Assembly: GCF_009724245.1 (NCBI RefSeq)
Contig: NZ_WNNK01000010.1
Span: 124,001 to 188,000, forward strand
DNA from: Pseudomonas spelaei
GTDB taxonomy: Bacteria; Pseudomonadota; Gammaproteobacteria; Pseudomonadales; Pseudomonadaceae
Length of the DNA: 64,000 nucleotides
Direction: 5' to 3'
The notes below the pieces were generated by a model. The model searched no databases. It was not told where the DNA came from and worked only from the letters and a program-made list of their open reading frames with translations. This document shows positions 20,101 through 28,706 of this stretch, piece after piece (positions within the stretch are counted from its first letter, which is position 1; each line of letters begins with the position of its first letter). A program made the position numbers and the translations under genes.

Positions 20101-20201
20101 CTGTAGCCGCTGGCGAAGCCTGCGATAAGGCCGAAGGCCTTCAGCGGTCTAGAGATTCAGCGTCCCTTCGGGTCGTTCGCAGGCTTCGCCAGCGGCTACA
20201 G
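20101..20201. repeat. Perfect 25-bp inverted repeat between pilJ and chpA
   Basis: The arm at 20101-20125 (CTGTAGCCGCTGGCGAAGCC...) is exactly repeated in reverse complement at 20177-20201. The loop holds a second palindrome, AAGGCCGAAGGCCTT. It belongs to the TGTAGC class also seen at 5561-5640. It sits inside the chemosensory operon, exactly where pilK stands in P. aeruginosa, and could form a strong hairpin in the mRNA between pilJ and chpA. Confidence 0.85.
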
Positions 20202-20242
20202 GGTGCAAGCCCGGAAACTAATGAATTCAAACGGGAGCAGTT

Positions 20243-23200
20243 ATGGTTGATCGGCACGATTATGTGGCCCTTGAATGGGTCAAGGATGAAATTGCCGAAA
20301 CCCTGAAGCAGGCCCGTTCGGCGCTCGACGCCTTCATCGACGAAGCAAGCAGTGACGCGATCGCCCTGTGCCTTGAGTGCATTCACCAGGTCCATGGCAG
20401 CCTGCTGATGGTCGAGTTCTACGGCGCGGCCCTGCTCGCCGAGGAAATCGAACACCTGGCGCTGGCCCTGCAGGCCGGGCGTGTCAGTCAGCGTGACGAA
20501 GGTATCCGCCTGCTGCAACAGGCCCTCGGGCAATTGCCGTTGTACCTGGACCGTGTCCACAGCGCCCGCCGCGATCTGCCGTTGGTGGTCTTGCCGTTGC
20601 TCAACGACCTGCGCAGCGTGCGGGGTGAAAGCCTGCTCTCGGAAACCAGCTTGTTCAGCCCGCAGTTGCTGGTGATCCCACCGCTGCCCGACGACATTTT
20701 GGCCCAACGCATCCCGGACGACTTTCCCGAGCTTTTGCGCCAATGGCGTCAAATGCTGCAGCAGGCGTTGGCCGGGCTGCTACGGGAAGACCACGGCCCC
20801 AGCAATCTGGACGATATGGCGCGGGTTTTTGCACGGCTCGAAGCGCTGTGCCAGGGCGCACCCTTGTTGCCGCTGTGGCAAGTCACCTCGGCGCTGGCGG
20901 AAGGCATGCTCACCGGCGTGATCGCCAACAGTCCGGCGCTGCGCAGCCTGCTCAAGGCCTGCGACAAGCAAATCAAGCGTCTGTTGGCCCAAGGTATCGC
21001 CGGGATCAACCAGCCTGCCCCCGATGAACTGCTCAAGAGCCTGCTGTTTTATATCGCCAAAGTCACCCGGCCGACACCGCGTATGCAAAGTCTGAAAGAG
21101 CGTTACGGCCTCGACGAAGCCCTGCCCGACAGCGCGGTGGTGGATGCTGAACGCGCGCGTATGGCCGGCCCCGATCGCGATGCCATGGGCTCGGTACTCG
21201 GCGCCCTCTGTGAAGAGTTGGTGCGGGTCAAGGAGCGGCTGGACCTGTTCGTGCGCAGTGACCGTCAACACACCCGCGACCTCGAGAGCCTGCTGGCGCC
21301 GCTGCGGCAAATCGCCGATACCCTGGCGGTGCTTGGGTTTGGCCAGCCGCGCAAAGTGATCATCGACCAACTGGCAGTGGTACTGGGCCTGGCCCAAGGG
21401 CAGCGCGAACCGAATGACGCCGTGTTGATGGACGTCGCCGGTGCCTTGCTTTACGTCGAAGCGACACTGGCCGGAATGGTCGGCACCGTCGAGCCGGAGC
21501 GCCGCGAAGAAAGCCGCCTGCCCACCACTGACCTGACCCAGATCCATCAGTTGGTCCTCAAGGAGTCGTGCCAGTGCCTCAAGCAGGCCAAAGAGCTGAT
21601 CATCGACTGTATCGAAGCCCAGTGGGATCGACAGCGCCTGGAGTCCCTGCCCGAGTTGCTGACCCAGGTCCGCGGCGCCTTGGCGATGATCCCGTTGCCC
21701 CGCGCGGCGAGCTTGATGCGCGGCTGCAATGAGTACGTCGACAAGCAACTGATGATCAGCGCGACGGTGCCTACCGACACACAGCTCGCGCATTTTGCTG
21801 ATGTGATCACCAGCCTCGAGTACTACCTGGAGCGCATGCTTCAGGATCATGACGCCCCCGGCGAGCGAGTGCTGGATGTGGCCACCGAGGGGTTGGCTGC
21901 GCTGGGTTACTTGCCGGCTGAAAAACCCTGGCGTCAGGAATTACCCGCGCCGGTGGATGACCTGCTGGTGCAGGACTCGACCACTCAATCCCTGGCGCAG
22001 GTGCTGGCCAGTCCCACCTCGCGCCTCAATCCCCCGGCGTTGCAACGCCCAGGCAGCCTGCTGCCACCGCCGGCTGGAGAAGAGCCGGTGGACGATGAAC
22101 TGCGGGAGGTCTTCCTCGAAGAAACCGGGGAGGTCCTTGAGACGCTGCATCGTGATTTACCGGGCGGCATCGCCAGCCTGGAAGATAAAGCCACGTTGAG
22201 CGAAATCCGTCGCGCCTTTCATACGCTCAAAGGCAGCGGCCGTATGGTCCGCGCCCTGGTGCTGGCTGAGTTGGCGTGGGCCGTGGAAAACCTGCTCAAC
22301 CGCGTGCTGGAGCGCAGTGTCGTCGCTGGGGCCGATGTGCAGGCCGTCCTGGATGACGCGGTGGCACTGCTGCCGGCCTTGATCGCTGATTTCGCCACCG
22401 ATACCCAACGCCAGCGAGACGATGTCGATGATCTGGCGGCCCGTGCCCACGCCCTGGCCAGCGGTGTCGAACTGCCGACCACTGTTTACGACGATCCGTC
22501 AGCCCTGGACCCAATGCTGCTGGAGATCTTTCGCAACGAAGCCCAGAGCCATCTCGACAGCCTCAATCATTTCCTGCGCCAGGCCGCCGAGTACGTACCC
22601 CTGCAAGTCAGTGACGAACTGCAGCGAGCCCTGCATACCCTCAAGGGCAGTGCCTATATGGCCGGCGTGTTGCCCATCGCCGAGCTGGCGCGACCGCTGG
22701 ACCACCTGACCCGCGAGTACAAGGCCCATCGCCTGCCGCTGGACCTGGATGAGGTCGAGTTGCTGCTGGAAGCCGAAGCGCTGTTCCAGCGTGGTTTGCG
22801 CCAGCTGGACAATGATCCCAACGCACCGATCAGTGGCGCCGCAGCCTTGATCGAGCGCACACAGCAGCGGTTGAACAGCCAACTTGAAGCGCTGCTCAAT
22901 GCACCCAATACGGGGCTGCGGATCAAGCGTGATCCCCAGTTGATCGCCAACTTCCTGGCTCAGGGCATGGACATCCTGCTGGACGCGGAAAGCCTGCTGC
23001 GCGGTTGGCAGCAGCACCCCGGCGAACGCCAGGAGCTCAGTGCGTTGCTGGACGAATTGACCACCTTGGGCGAGGGTGCGCACCTGGCCGATCTGCACCC
23101 GATGGACGAACTCTGCGAAGCCTTGCTCGACCTGTATGGCGCGGTGGAAGAGAGCAGCCTGGCCGTCAGCGAGCGATTCTTCCATGAGGCCGAACAGGCC

Positions 23201-26095
23201 CACGAAGCGCTGATCAGCATGCTCGACCAACTGGCCGCCGGCCAGGAAATCAGCCCTGCCTCCACGCGGGTACGGGCCCTGCGCGAGCTGTTGGATGAAG
23301 GCCTGGATCCATCCGCCACCGGGCTGATCAAGAGCGACGGAAGCCGCACGTTGAGCATCTCCGAGCTGGGCGCCGCCACCGCGCAGTTGGGGCAGGAAAT
23401 GGCGGTGGATGACGAAATCGTCGAGATCTTCCTTGAGGAGGCGGTGGATATCCTCGACAGCGCCGGGCAGTCCCTCAAGCGTTGGTTGCTGGATCCCGAC
23501 AGCGCAGCGCCACTGTCGTCTTTGCAACGGGACCTGCACACTCTAAAGGGCGGCGCGCGTATGGCCGAAATCGGCCCCGTAGGCGATCTCGCCCAGGAAC
23601 TGGAAAATCTTTACGAAGGGCTGGTGGACCGTCGCTACAGTTATTCCAACGAGCTGGCGCAGGCCCTGATGGCCAGTCACGAGCAACTGGCGCTGCAGCT
23701 GGAGCAACTGCAACACCAGCAGCCGCTGAGCGAATCCAGCACACTGATCAGCCATCTGCGTGAGCTGCGTCAGAGTACCGGGCAGGCGGCCCCACCCGCG
23801 GCACCCGAGGTCACGGGGACTGATCCCGAATTATTGGAGATCTTCCTCGAAGAAGCTGCCGACATCCTCGACAGCTCCGGTGCTGCGCTATTGCGCTGGC
23901 AGGCGGAGCCAGGGAGCCGCCAGGAAGTGGAAACCCTGCTGCGGGACCTGCACACCCTCAAGGGCGGTGCGCGGATGGTCGAGATCGGGCCGATTGGCGA
24001 TTTGGCCCATGAGCTGGAGTTTCTCTACGAAGGCTTGTCGGCAGGTTTGCTGGCGCCGTCCACCGAATTGTTTGCGCTGCTGCAAGGCTGCCATGATCGC
24101 CTGGCGCAGATGGTCGATGCGGTGGCGGCAGGCCTGCCGGTGGGGTCCGTCGGGCGATTGATCGAACGCATCAAGAGTCTGGTTCACCCCATTGAAGATC
24201 AGGTCGCGCCGGTGACGCTCCCAGGGGTCAAAACCGAGGCTGTTCCGGCCAGCGAACCTGCCGCTGACATGGTGAAGATCTCCGCCGACCTGCTGGACGA
24301 CCTGGTCAACCTGGCCGGTGAAACCTCGATCTTTCGGGGGCGTATCGAACAGCAGGTCAACGATGCCCGTATTGCGCTCAACGAGGTGGAAACCACCATC
24401 GAGCGGATGCGCGACCAGTTGCGCCGCCTCGACACCGAAACCCAGGGCCGCATCCTCAGCCGTCAGCAAGCCGAGGCGGAACGCCTGGGCTATGAGGAAT
24501 TCGACCCGCTGGAAATGGATCGTCATTCCCAGTTGCAGCAGCTGTCCCGGGCCTTGTTCGAATCGGCCTCCGACTTGCTCGACCTCAAGGAAACCCTCGA
24601 ACGTCGCAACCAGGACGCCCACACCCTGTTGCAGCAGCAGGCGCGGATCAACACCGAATTGCAGGAAGGCCTGATGCGCACGCGCATGGTGCCGTTCGAG
24701 CGCATGCTGCCGCGCCTCAAACGCATCGTGCGGCAAGTGGCCGAGGAGTTGGGCAAGGACGTCGAGTTTGTGGTCGGCAATGCCGAAGGCGAGATGGACC
24801 GCAACGTGCTGGAGCGGATGGTCGCACCCTTGGAACACATGCTGCGTAACGCCGTCGACCATGGCCTGGAATCTCGCGAAGTGCGGCTGGCAGCGGGCAA
24901 GCCGGCCAGGGGCCGGATCAGCCTGGACCTGACCCACGAAGGCGGCGACATCATTTTCGACATGCGCGACGACGGTGCTGGCGTGCCCCTGGATGCGGTG
25001 CGACGCAAGGCGATCAAGCGCGGCTTGCTTGACCCAAACCTTGAGATCAGCGACCGCGACGTGTTGCAGTTCATCCTGCAGCCGGGGTTTTCCACCGCCG
25101 AAAAAATCACCCAGATTTCTGGCCGTGGCGTGGGCATGGATGTGGTGCACGAGGAAGTGCGCCAGCTCGGGGGATCGATGGTCATCGACTCCAAGGCGGG
25201 TGCGGGCGTGCACTTTCGCATTCGCCTGCCGTTCACCGTATCGGTCAACCGGGCGTTGATGGTGCAGTGCGCCGAGGATCAGTACGCGATACCGCTGAAC
25301 ACCATCGAAGGTCTGGTACGCGTGTTACCTGGTGAGCTGGAAGGACACTATCAACAGGATCCACCCTGCTATGAATACGCGGGGCAACGCTACGAGTTGT
25401 ATTACCTGGGCGAGTTGCTGCACACCGTCGCCCGTCCGAAACTGCTGGGTCAGAGCCTACCGCTGCCGGTGTTGCTGGTGCATTGCAACGAGCGGCGCAT
25501 CGCGGTGCAAGTGGACGCCATGGCCGGTACCCGCGAGATTGTGGTCAAGGGGCTCGGCCCGCAATTCGCCGGGGTTCAAGGGTTGTCCGGAGCGACCATT
25601 CTCGGGGATGGCCGCGTGGTGCTGATCATCGACTTATTGGCCCACCTGCGGGCACTGCAGCCGGCCGTGCCGAAGCACGTGGCGAACTCGCAGGTCACCG
25701 TCAACGAGCCGCTGCAGAAGCGCTCGCTGCTGGTGCTGGTGGTGGACGACTCGGTCACCGTCCGCAAGGTCACCAGCCGTTTGCTGGAACGCAACGGCAT
25801 GAACGTCCTGACGGCCAAGGATGGCATCGACGCCATCGCGGTGCTGGAAGAACACACCCCGGACCTGATGCTGCTGGACATTGAAATGCCGCGCATGGAC
25901 GGTTTCGAAGTCGCGATCCAGGTGCGCAACAACCCACGGCTCAAAGGCCTGCCGATCATCATGATCACCTCCCGTACCGGCCAGAAACATCGCGATCGTG
26001 CCATGGCCATTGGCGTCAACGACTACCTCGGCAAGCCCTACCAAGAGTCGGTGTTGCTGGAAAGCATCGCCTACTGGAGTAAGTCCCATGCTTGA
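20243..26095 (+). CDS. chpA: Hybrid chemosensory histidine kinase ChpA (PilL)
   Basis: ChpA is the CheA-type kinase of the Pil-Chp pathway. The 1950-residue protein has several Hpt-type domains: four with the HTLKG motif at His660, His798, His1099 and His1237, and a degenerate first one at about His48 (IHQVHGSL, lysine replaced). Residues about 430-540 look Hpt-like but lack the histidine. The CheA core follows: dimer/P3 segment DDLVNLAGETSIFRGR, N box LEHMLRNAVDHGLES, G boxes DDGAGVP and GRGVGMDVV, then a CheW-like domain (about 1670-1810) and a C-terminal receiver with Asp1879 in LMLLDIEMPRMDG. P. aeruginosa ChpA is about 2470 residues with eight phosphotransfer-like sites, so this copy is shorter. 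Confidence 0.95.
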   Translation: MVDRHDYVALEWVKDEIAETLKQARSALDAFIDEASSDAIALCLECIHQVHGSLLMVEFYGAALLAEEIEHLALALQAGRVSQRDEGIRLLQQALGQLPLYLDRVHSARRDLPLVVLPLLNDLRSVRGESLLSETSLFSPQLLVIPPLPDDILAQRIPDDFPELLRQWRQMLQQALAGLLREDHGPSNLDDMARVFARLEALCQGAPLLPLWQVTSALAEGMLTGVIANSPALRSLLKACDKQIKRLLAQGIAGINQPAPDELLKSLLFYIAKVTRPTPRMQSLKERYGLDEALPDSAVVDAERARMAGPDRDAMGSVLGALCEELVRVKERLDLFVRSDRQHTRDLESLLAPLRQIADTLAVLGFGQPRKVIIDQLAVVLGLAQGQREPNDAVLMDVAGALLYVEATLAGMVGTVEPERREESRLPTTDLTQIHQLVLKESCQCLKQAKELIIDCIEAQWDRQRLESLPELLTQVRGALAMIPLPRAASLMRGCNEYVDKQLMISATVPTDTQLAHFADVITSLEYYLERMLQDHDAPGERVLDVATEGLAALGYLPAEKPWRQELPAPVDDLLVQDSTTQSLAQVLASPTSRLNPPALQRPGSLLPPPAGEEPVDDELREVFLEETGEVLETLHRDLPGGIASLEDKATLSEIRRAFHTLKGSGRMVRALVLAELAWAVENLLNRVLERSVVAGADVQAVLDDAVALLPALIADFATDTQRQRDDVDDLAARAHALASGVELPTTVYDDPSALDPMLLEIFRNEAQSHLDSLNHFLRQAAEYVPLQVSDELQRALHTLKGSAYMAGVLPIAELARPLDHLTREYKAHRLPLDLDEVELLLEAEALFQRGLRQLDNDPNAPISGAAALIERTQQRLNSQLEALLNAPNTGLRIKRDPQLIANFLAQGMDILLDAESLLRGWQQHPGERQELSALLDELTTLGEGAHLADLHPMDELCEALLDLYGAVEESSLAVSERFFHEAEQAHEALISMLDQLAAGQEISPASTRVRALRELLDEGLDPSATGLIKSDGSRTLSISELGAATAQLGQEMAVDDEIVEIFLEEAVDILDSAGQSLKRWLLDPDSAAPLSSLQRDLHTLKGGARMAEIGPVGDLAQELENLYEGLVDRRYSYSNELAQALMASHEQLALQLEQLQHQQPLSESSTLISHLRELRQSTGQAAPPAAPEVTGTDPELLEIFLEEAADILDSSGAALLRWQAEPGSRQEVETLLRDLHTLKGGARMVEIGPIGDLAHELEFLYEGLSAGLLAPSTELFALLQGCHDRLAQMVDAVAAGLPVGSVGRLIERIKSLVHPIEDQVAPVTLPGVKTEAVPASEPAADMVKISADLLDDLVNLAGETSIFRGRIEQQVNDARIALNEVETTIERMRDQLRRLDTETQGRILSRQQAEAERLGYEEFDPLEMDRHSQLQQLSRALFESASDLLDLKETLERRNQDAHTLLQQQARINTELQEGLMRTRMVPFERMLPRLKRIVRQVAEELGKDVEFVVGNAEGEMDRNVLERMVAPLEHMLRNAVDHGLESREVRLAAGKPARGRISLDLTHEGGDIIFDMRDDGAGVPLDAVRRKAIKRGLLDPNLEISDRDVLQFILQPGFSTAEKITQISGRGVGMDVVHEEVRQLGGSMVIDSKAGAGVHFRIRLPFTVSVNRALMVQCAEDQYAIPLNTIEGLVRVLPGELEGHYQQDPPCYEYAGQRYELYYLGELLHTVARPKLLGQSLPLPVLLVHCNERRIAVQVDAMAGTREIVVKGLGPQFAGVQGLSGATILGDGRVVLIIDLLAHLRALQPAVPKHVANSQVTVNEPLQKRSLLVLVVDDSVTVRKVTSRLLERNGMNVLTAKDGIDAIAVLEEHTPDLMLLDIEMPRMDGFEVAIQVRNNPRLKGLPIIMITSRTGQKHRDRAMAIGVNDYLGKPYQESVLLESIAYWSKSHA

Positions 26096-26543
26096 CCACC
26101 GAGCCAGCCAGCTCACCGGGTTATTACTGCCCTTGGCCGACCGTCACTTGCTGCTGCCCAACGTTGCCGTCGCCGAGCTGATCGACTTCCAGCGCGGCGA
26201 ACCGGCCAGCGATGCGCCGCCGTGGTATCTGCGACAAGTGACCTGGCGCGATCAGCAATTGCCATTGATCAGCTTCGAGGCCGCGTGTGGTGGGGCGAGT
26301 GTAGTAGGGGAGCGGGCGCGGATTGTGGTGCTCAATACCTTGGGTGGACGGCCGACGTTGAAGTTTATTGCGTTGGTGATTCAGGGGATCCCGCGCTCCT
26401 ACAAACTCGACAGCCAGTTGAGTTATGTGGATGTGCCGCTGTGCCGATTGGAACTGGCGGCGGTGCAGGTGGGGGAGCATGTGGCGAAGGTGCCGGATTT
26501 GATGGGAGTGGAGGCGTTGTTGGTGGAGGCGGGGTTGGCCTAG
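26088..26543 (+). CDS. chpC: CheW-like protein ChpC
   Basis: The 151-residue protein is a CheW-type coupling domain: LLPLADRHLLLPNVAVAELIDF, WRDQQLPLISFEAACGG and the late VPDLMGVEALLVEAGLA. ChpC is thought to let extra receptors feed into ChpA. The ATG at 26088 overlaps the chpA stop by 8 bases, so translation is coupled. In P. aeruginosa chpB (methylesterase) lies between chpA and chpC; here nothing lies between them. Confidence 0.88.
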   Translation: MLDHRASQLTGLLLPLADRHLLLPNVAVAELIDFQRGEPASDAPPWYLRQVTWRDQQLPLISFEAACGGASVVGERARIVVLNTLGGRPTLKFIALVIQGIPRSYKLDSQLSYVDVPLCRLELAAVQVGEHVAKVPDLMGVEALLVEAGLA

Positions 26544-26590
26544 TCGATGGAGATCAACTGTGTCTGGCCGATCGCGTCCATTTTATCCAT

Positions 26591-26905
26591 TCAATCAATC
26601 CGGGCAAACCGCTTGATTTCCGGCTGAGGGCGATGCTCCGCCTGCCACAGGTCGTAAGCGCTCTGCATCGACAACCATAGTCGCGCTTTGCTGATGCCTG
26701 CTCGCTCCAGCCTCACTGCAAGGTCAGGGCTGACTGGCGCATGACCATGCAGGATCCTTGAGAAAGTCTCCCGGGCGAAGCCAAGGCGTCGAGCCGTTTC
26801 GGTGATCGTGATGCCCAGGGCGGGGATCACGTCTTTAAGGATGATCAGGCCTGGATGAGGTGGATTGTGCATAGGCATGTGATGGTGTTCTGCGACGATG
26901 GACAT
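26591..26905 (-). CDS. higA: HigA-family antitoxin / HTH regulator, no HigB partner seen
   Basis: The 104-residue protein matches the HigA group of XRE regulators: MHNPPHPGLIILKDVIPALGITITETARRLGFARETFSRILHGHAPVSPDLAVRLERAGIS is the typical N-terminus and helix-turn-helix, followed by ARLWLSMQSAYDLWQAEHR. HigA normally follows higB, represses the pair and neutralises the HigB ribosome-dependent RNase. Here the 195 bases upstream on the same strand hold no HigB-like frame, and chpC lies on the other side. It may be an orphan antitoxin or a solitary regulator. Real starts could be at the first or third methionine; the internal MHNPPHPG start is the family norm. Confidence 0.85.
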   Translation of the reverse strand: MSIVAEHHHMPMHNPPHPGLIILKDVIPALGITITETARRLGFARETFSRILHGHAPVSPDLAVRLERAGISKARLWLSMQSAYDLWQAEHRPQPEIKRFARID

Positions 26906-27142
26906 TCAGTCACGAAGGCTAGACAGCTCTCTTCTGAGCAACAACCCTAAAGCGTTGTATGAATCTTCCTGCCCGCACCTTGGTGATAGGGGAACCTGCA
27001 TTACCCAGATACAGATTGATCGTACGAGTGTTGGAAAGAGATGGGACTGTTGTAGGTTAATTCTGTATTTAGGTTAAGCGGTCTTTCAGGCCAGAGTGGG
27101 GTGCTAGGTTCAGTGCTCCTCACTGCCCGCAAGGATCTGCAA

Positions 27143-27526
27143 ATGGCCGTACCGTTAATGCCGCCCGGTGTTTCACTTCTCGAAAACATGGCGATTTCCC
27201 AGTGCAAGCGCATTCATCTCAAGCCAGCCTCGGCATTCGCCTATTCCTGGTTTTATTCGCAGGTAAGGGCCGCTGGACCATGGAACTACAAGAAACGAGG
27301 GCGTCAGTACGAAGCTTTTGGTAACTTCAATTACGGTGCCACGGGCACGGTGCTGGGCATTCCGGAGCATGTGCTGCTGCGGGCAGCAGGTGTTGCTCAA
27401 ACTGTCGCAAAAACCACCCGCCCGGACTTTGGATCATGGTGGGGCGGTGATCCTTTTGGCGATGATCCACGCGATCAGTATTGGATAAGGAGAGGTATCG
27501 AGTATGCGATTTCTCAAGGCCACTGA
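27143..27526 (+). CDS. Detached polymorphic toxin domain, type 44 (Ntox44-like)
   Basis: The 127-residue protein matches the C-terminal toxin domain known as bacterial toxin 44: VSLLENMAISQCK, WFYSQVRAAGPWNYKKRG, YEAFGNFNYGATGTVLGIPEHVLLRAAGVAQ, then WWGGDPFGDDPRDQYWIRRGIEYA at the end. Such domains usually sit at the end of long secreted effectors and are predicted RNases. Here no trafficking domain precedes it; the open frame begins only at about 27056 and a GTG at 27101 would add 14 residues. It overlaps the next gene by 23 bases, the toxin-immunity layout. It may be a leftover cassette or a free-standing effector. Confidence 0.75.
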   Translation: MAVPLMPPGVSLLENMAISQCKRIHLKPASAFAYSWFYSQVRAAGPWNYKKRGRQYEAFGNFNYGATGTVLGIPEHVLLRAAGVAQTVAKTTRPDFGSWWGGDPFGDDPRDQYWIRRGIEYAISQGH

Positions 27527-27923
27527 GGGCCTCGTACCGACCCTGCGCAATTGTCTGCTAGTGGCCTGTCTGATCTATATCGGGGGCAGTTGGGTCATGT
27601 CGTCCGGCATGCCCGATCTGGATGAAGTGGTGTTGAAACATTCCTTGGGTAACGGCACCTCGATTTACGGTGCACGGGACAGCCAAGGTGGTGCGACCGT
27701 GGGATTTTCCTATAGGTATTACGTTCATAAAGACTTGAGTAATGACCAGGAAATTCTCAAGGGGTTGGTGTCGGCACCTCTCTTTCTGAAAACCAAAGAG
27801 CCCAATGTCCAAGTGATCAGGCAAGAGGGCGCACTTCATCTGGTTGTTCTGGGAGAGGTGTATGAGTACCACAGTTATGCACTGGAGGGCTTGGGGAGGG
27901 TCAAGGTGGAGATGGAGTTGTGA
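27504..27923 (+). CDS. Putative immunity protein, single membrane anchor
   Basis: I do not recognise the family. The 139-residue protein has one predicted membrane helix near the N-terminus (about residues 16-33, NCLLVACLIYIGGSWVM) and a soluble C-terminal part of about 100 residues with alternating strand patterns (GATVGFSYRYYV, APLFLKTKE, ALHLVVLGEVYEYHSY). Its ATG at 27504 lies inside the toxin gene and has a strong ribosome site (AAGGAGAGG) 8-9 bases upstream, so it is made together with the toxin. Position alone suggests immunity; the likely topology puts the C-terminal part in the periplasm. Confidence 0.6.
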   Translation: MRFLKATEGLVPTLRNCLLVACLIYIGGSWVMSSGMPDLDEVVLKHSLGNGTSIYGARDSQGGATVGFSYRYYVHKDLSNDQEILKGLVSAPLFLKTKEPNVQVIRQEGALHLVVLGEVYEYHSYALEGLGRVKVEMEL

Positions 27924-27925
27924 TG

Positions 27926-27959
27926 TTGCTCGTTCCCACGCTCGCATGGAAACGAGCAA
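27926..27959. repeat. Short hairpin of the TTGCTCGTTCCCACGCTC class
   Basis: TTGCTCGTT at 27926-27934 pairs with AACGAGCAA at 27951-27959, with further partial pairing inside (CCCACGC / GCATGG). The motif is a known scattered Pseudomonas repeat end. It lies between the convergent putative immunity and LysE genes and may work as a weak terminator. Confidence 0.55.
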
Positions 27960-27971
27960 TATGGGTTGGGC

Positions 27972-28607
27972 TCAGAGAGGGTGCAGCACCAGAAAATCAG
28001 CAATCAGCATGCCCGCCAGGTACACCATCAAAATCGTCACGCCAGCGTCTAATAAACGCCAGACTTTTGCCGAACGAAATAGCCCCGTCAGCCTTTGACA
28101 CCCCAACGCCAAAACAACAAACCACACCAGCGATGCGGTCATCGCTCCGCTGGCAAAGAACGCTTGTTGGCTGACGGGCTTTGCCGCACCAATAGAGCCT
28201 ATCAGCACCACGGTATCGAGCCAGGCATATGGATTGGCAAATCCAAGTATCACCGCCGTGCGCAGCAACCCTTGCTGTGAAGTGAGGTTGCCCTGAGTCT
28301 CTGGCATCGACTGGTTACGCACACAAGCCAATAACCGCTGCCAGCCGAACCACAACAGATAGACCGCTCCCGACAGCAGCAGGAACGCCACCAAACCTGG
28401 CTGGCTGCCGAGCAACGAGCCTAAGCCCATGACCCCAAGGCCAATGAGGAGGATATCGGCGAACACACATACCGCCACCACCCCCCAGATTGGACCGCGA
28501 CTGACACCCTGGCGAATGACCAGGGTGTCCTTCGGTCCAGGCGCGGCGAACAGTCCGATGCCCAATAGCAGGCCTTCGAGATAAAGAGCGTTGAAGTCAG
28601 GAATCAT
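27972..28607 (-). CDS. LysE/RhtB-type amino-acid exporter
   Basis: The 211-residue protein has about six membrane spans and the LysE-family marks: the N-terminal FAAPGPKDTLVIRQGVSRG loop, GLGVMGLGSLL, AVYLLWFGWQRLL, and the internal FANPYAWLDTVVLIGS segment typical of the LysE/ArgO branch. It probably exports a basic amino acid or related metabolite, but the substrate cannot be told. No lysG/argP-type LysR regulator stands next to it. It is convergent with the toxin/immunity pair and divergent from the small gene at 28764. Confidence 0.85.
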   Translation of the reverse strand: MIPDFNALYLEGLLLGIGLFAAPGPKDTLVIRQGVSRGPIWGVVAVCVFADILLIGLGVMGLGSLLGSQPGLVAFLLLSGAVYLLWFGWQRLLACVRNQSMPETQGNLTSQQGLLRTAVILGFANPYAWLDTVVLIGSIGAAKPVSQQAFFASGAMTASLVWFVVLALGCQRLTGLFRSAKVWRLLDAGVTILMVYLAGMLIADFLVLHPL

Positions 28608-28706
28608 GAAATGCTCGGGCCGCCTGAATATCAGGTCAATTGAAGGGGGGGATTACCGAAACCGGTATCCAAAGGTAGGTGTAAAGGAATGCAACAAACA
28701 CTAGGT

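Noticed and set aside
23888..25213. 441-codon open frame on the minus strand
   Set aside because: Antisense of the chpA kinase core; histidine/glutamine-rich shadow translation.
26906..27058. Remnant of higB upstream of higA
   Set aside because: A minus-strand frame ending at 26921 reads GRFIQRFRVVAQKRAV, faintly like a toxin N-terminus, but it has no start codon and no HigB core residues, so it is not claimed.
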